DNA of 64,000 nucleotides from Apostichopus japonicus (taxonomy: Eukaryota; Echinodermata; Holothuroidea; Aspidochirotida; Stichopodidae), in the NCBI RefSeq assembly GCF_037975245.1, contig NC_092568.1, positions 36,423,001 to 36,487,000 on the forward strand, given 5' to 3'. A program made the translations under genes and the position numbers. The notes below the pieces were generated by a model. It was given only the letters and a program-made list of their open reading frames with translations. It was not told the origin of the DNA and did not search any database. Position 1 is the first letter of the stretch. Each line of letters starts with the position of its first letter. Of this stretch, positions 60,361 to 64,000 are shown piece after piece.

Positions 60361-63300
60361 ATTTATATATTGAATCTGTCGATTCTAAACACCTTGAAGA
60401 AGTAGCCAACTGACAAGATGAAGCTCACATATTAGTGATGAATAGATGAAAGTAATATCATATCTAAAAGGGTTTAACTCACTTTTTATCACTAATATAT
60501 AACAGCTTTCTTCCAAAATTGAAACCGATTGCAAAGATGACCAAAATAGTTTACAACGGGTTATTATTCCTAACACTCTGCCTAAGCCTACTTAACAAAC
60601 CTATTTACTTAGGTATTTGGCTTAACCTATAACTATTACCGTTAATGGCATATGCCATTTTCCCAAAAGAAAATATCTGTTTTTCATAATAACGCAAATT
60701 ATTACCAAGAATACCTGATAACCAGCTTAATCTTGTGTAAATCTTGATGGAATGGCAAAATGAACGACCTCATTCAGAGCAACTTTAAGTTGTTTGTGAG
60801 ATTAGGGTTATGTTAAGTAGCGACAAATACCTCCATCATGCTTATTAGAAAATCCGAGGATGGTATATTTGAGATGATTTTTAAGTTTTTAAATATTAAC
60901 ACATTTCTTTTCACCTCTGTCATATTTTTCTCGGCATGGCTTTAAAAAAAAAGAAAATTAAATAAATAAAATGAAGAACCAATTCACATGTTTCCATTTG
61001 TTAGGTATTAAAATAATTTCTTCATTTTTTTTTTTTAAACTCCAGGTAAGACTCCGATCAATGAATCGTAATTTGGCCGATAAATCAAGACGTTTTGAGG
61101 AGAGGAAAAAAGGAATTATAGATAGAAGAAAGAGCATACAAAGAGATGTTTGAAACCACACAATGATTGTAACCTTTGACACTACCACCATACTATATCG
61201 ACCACGTACAACATCTAAAAACAGTCTCAGAAAGAGATAAATACTATTTACCAGAAAGGCTAAAATTAAGCAAGATGTCAACGATGAATAAATGTTTGAA
61301 AACACACGTTACGACAGTGAAAAAAGCTCCAGAATACAGACACCCGAAAACTAAACCGAATACGCCCTTCAAATGAATACATATGGGGGTATAAACATCT
61401 ATCCTTGAGGAGATGAGAAGAGGAGGAGGAGGAGAAAACAAAATATGACACTTTTCTGGGAACAAAAAACCCATAGAGAACAATTAAGAGAAAAGAAAAC
61501 AATAAGATATCTTCCCACCATTCAAAACAGCTGAAGATGAACGTTTATGATAAAATGTTGACATCCGAACTTCGTTCAAGGTGATTTGCAGGCACCTCTG
61601 TTAAAATGAATTTACCAAATCCATTTCTACTTTTTCTATCTCCAGATTTGAATTTTAATCCTGTCATAAAAAGATATCACGCTTAATGGGGGAGGGAGTG
61701 GGTAAATTCATTCCAATTTTGTCGAATATGCGAAACATACACTATGATGCATTTGGGTCGATACTCTCTACTTTGATCAGCAACATGACAACTGTAACAG
61801 AAATATTTTCTTTGTAGTAAAATGTCTGTATTTATGTTTACTGCATCAATATGAACCCCTTTAATAATGTATACTTTCTGTGCTATATAAGTACTGAGTT
61901 CTCAGTGTTAAGTTTACATACACATTGTCATACTATATCATGACTGAACAGTTGTCCTTTCCAAAAAGCAAAAAGAAATACTGCCCCCACTTTTGAAATT
62001 CAAACGTCTTTGTTTGAAATCTTGATAAATTTTAGTTGTGGCAATGAATATTGTTCCTAGATGCATTCATTTTAACTACAATAATTGGTGAATGATGAAA
62101 AAGCTTTCAAGAGCAGCTAATTTTTTTAAAGACTTGTGAAAGTCAAGAAAATGGTCACAAAATATGACCCAAAGCTTTACCTCAAGTATTTTTGAAAAAT
62201 AAAGAATGCTCAACAAAAAAACTGCCAGGTGAAAAAAATTCTAAATTATTGAGCTTGTTCAAAAGCAATTTTAAGACCTTGCAAAATTTCCTTGAATACA
62301 AACAAAAGGGTAAATTTGGATATATTCCCATTTCTTGATTTATTTTATTTAACTTTTTTTTTAGGTAAGGGGGGAGGGGGGGGATTTAAAACCCTGTCTG
62401 TAAATTTATGTTTAGTTTTAGGTGTTAAGATTTCTTTCCACAACGAATAATACCAAATAACAGATCACCATTTACAAAGCCTTCCTAGGTAAAGATGGGA
62501 AGATTATGTGTTATTGTACCTTGTTAACTTAGTAGGCTCATGTTTATAGCTCCATGGTAGGCTGAATATCTGTAAATATCTTCCAAAACACACCAATTAT
62601 CATCAAATATTCCACCTTGAAATAAAGAGGCAAAATGTTCCGATAACTTGAATATGGCCCACAATTCTTAAGACATATCTTTTCAGCAATTTTTGGGTCA
62701 ATTCTTCATCGTAAGATGCTCGTAAAGATCTTTGGTTTATCAGAGGTAGAAGAAGACAGAAAAAAAAAAACATAACCAAAGAGAAAGAAATAAAATAAAA
62801 TAAACTGCTGCATTACAAAAATTAAAAGAAAGAAGAAGAAACAAGAAAAAGGGGGAAAAGATAAAATAGAACAGAATATGACGCAAGATGTTAAAAGACT
62901 AGATCGTGTAACAGAGGTGAAAGACCTTAAAATATAAATCAATCAGTCCACCGAAAAAAGAAAAAAAAATTGAGAGAGAAGCTATTTTGTACCTTGGGGG
63001 ATTATTTGATTCCGAACAACATTTTATCCCCATAATAATGTATATTATCTTCATTACCTCCATAAGAATAATGAAAGTTATGAATGACCTAGATAACACA
63101 TGAGACAAACCCTTCCAATCCTTGTGTAAAAGATGCAAGCATGCAATAACGCTCTGTTTGTAATAGCGAGTAAATTATGTTTTGTATGGTCGGCAGTAGC
63201 AGAGACTATTGTAAGGCTTTCTCTGCCTGGGAAAACAGACCCAACCTCTCTCTTACATATATTTTGGGGAATATTTTTTTTGGGGGTATTTGTTTAAAAT

Positions 63301-64000
63301 GTCGATTGTTTTCTTAGACATGTCACTTACAATTCCGCACCAGTTTTGAACTCAATGGGCCAATTTTTGGGTTTGGAAACAGTTTTAAACTACTTAAAAA
63401 AATTGTCTTTACCATCTTGCCAAGGTTTTTTTTTTAAAATGTTGTGGAGAGAGTGGAGAAGAATGTTGGAGGTGTTGAAGAGTGCCACCAGGTTGCTGAA
63501 AGAAACCGTAGGTGGAGATAACTCATCTACAAACAGCACGCATATCCACCATAAACATTCTAAAATTTGAAGAAATGAAAGTCTTTTTCTAAAAGCCAAA
63601 GAAGCACAGCCTCGGAAGTTGGAAATAGAAAATTCTGAGAAACCCACTAGAATAGAAAGCTAGAAGCAATGAAGAAGATTATCATTTCAGATGAATACAA
63701 TCAATTGAGTGAATATGAAAGCCTCCTTATTTACTGTACAATGGATAGGGTTAGGAGAAGGGAAATGATGAGGGGAGTGGGGGGCCAAATATATCTAATA
63801 GGATACTAACTTCTGCTTCTATGTGGTGCAACAGTCCAAGAATTGTCAGGTAAACATCGTTTCAGGCAGTATCGGATTTTACAATCACATCATACGATGA
63901 GTTACCTTGGAAGGTAAACATAACAGACTGTTTATCATCGGACAAAATTTGACAGAGTAGCAAAGGTCCCTCCCTTTCAAGCAGGATCACCTACTATGCC
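59081..64000. other. AT-rich right flank without a supported gene
   Basis: Stop-rich in all frames apart from short Lys/Phe-rich frames. Contains a TA microsatellite (60301-60369), a poly(A)-rich stretch at about 62760-62850 and G-runs near 62370 and 63770. It could be intergenic DNA or the 3' UTR of a - strand gene beyond the window; neither is shown. Confidence 0.45.
60301..60369. repeat. (TA)n microsatellite
   Basis: About 70 bases of TA repeat with single-base interruptions. Confidence 0.95.

Noticed and set aside
61036-61376. Lys/Arg-rich frames (RFEERKKGIIDRRKS; TVSERDKYYLPERLKLSK)
   Set aside because: Preceded by a good pyrimidine tract and AG, but the frames are short, A-rich and not joinable to any other exon.
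63346-63570. 74-codon frame with MLWREWRRMLEVLKSATRLL
   Set aside because: Single short frame in AT-rich DNA without family match; both strands are open here.

Overview
The window is metazoan nuclear DNA. It is AT-rich, has short exons in long introns with canonical GT/AG borders, and holds many microsatellites, minisatellites, poly(C)/poly(G) tracts, MITE-like elements, SINE-like repeats and a Penelope-like retroelement (PLE). Gene content and repeat style suggest a marine invertebrate deuterostome, possibly an echinoderm. The species cannot be fixed from sequence alone.

Two multi-exon genes face each other tail to tail. On the + strand (coding 11999-21651) nine exons join in frame into 511 codons. 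They encode a type II membrane protein: a Pro/Tyr-rich cytoplasmic tail with an NPLY motif, one transmembrane helix, a coiled-coil stalk built of small phase-0 exons, a very short collagen-like stretch and a Cys-rich C-terminus. The architecture resembles class A scavenger receptors, but the terminal domain is not one I recognise. On the - strand (coding 55933 down to 31109) twelve exons join in frame into 502 codons. They encode a tubulin-tyrosine-ligase-like (TTLL) enzyme of TTLL-15 type, with an N-terminal hydrophobic anchor and a C-terminal Cys cluster. The 3' ends probably meet at about 24-28 kb.

Layout. 1-11.9 kb: no firm gene; a 429-bp foldback element with 9-bp target duplication, simple repeats and two weak coding candidates. 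12-21.7 kb: receptor-like gene, with a 31-bp minisatellite in intron 1 and a MITE in intron 2. 21.7-31.1 kb: AT-rich 3' UTR/intergenic DNA with duplications and a SINE-like head. 31.1-55.9 kb: TTLL gene. Its introns hold a full-length PLE (33103-35692), a 184-bp PLE derivative, a tRNA-derived SINE, a 22-bp minisatellite and many tandem duplications. 56-64 kb: probable TTLL promoter side, two hAT-like MITEs, a 58-bp solo hammerhead insertion, then featureless AT-rich DNA.

The most interesting signals are: (1) three insertions of one PLE family at three size scales (2.6 kb, 184 bp, 58 bp), each with a 13-14 bp target-site duplication and each carrying hammerhead-ribozyme-like motifs; (2) the 184-bp insertion sits in a splice acceptor whose pyrimidine tract was duplicated as the target site; (3) repeated tandem duplication of TTLL exon edges, including in-frame copies of the end of exon 2 with its donor site.
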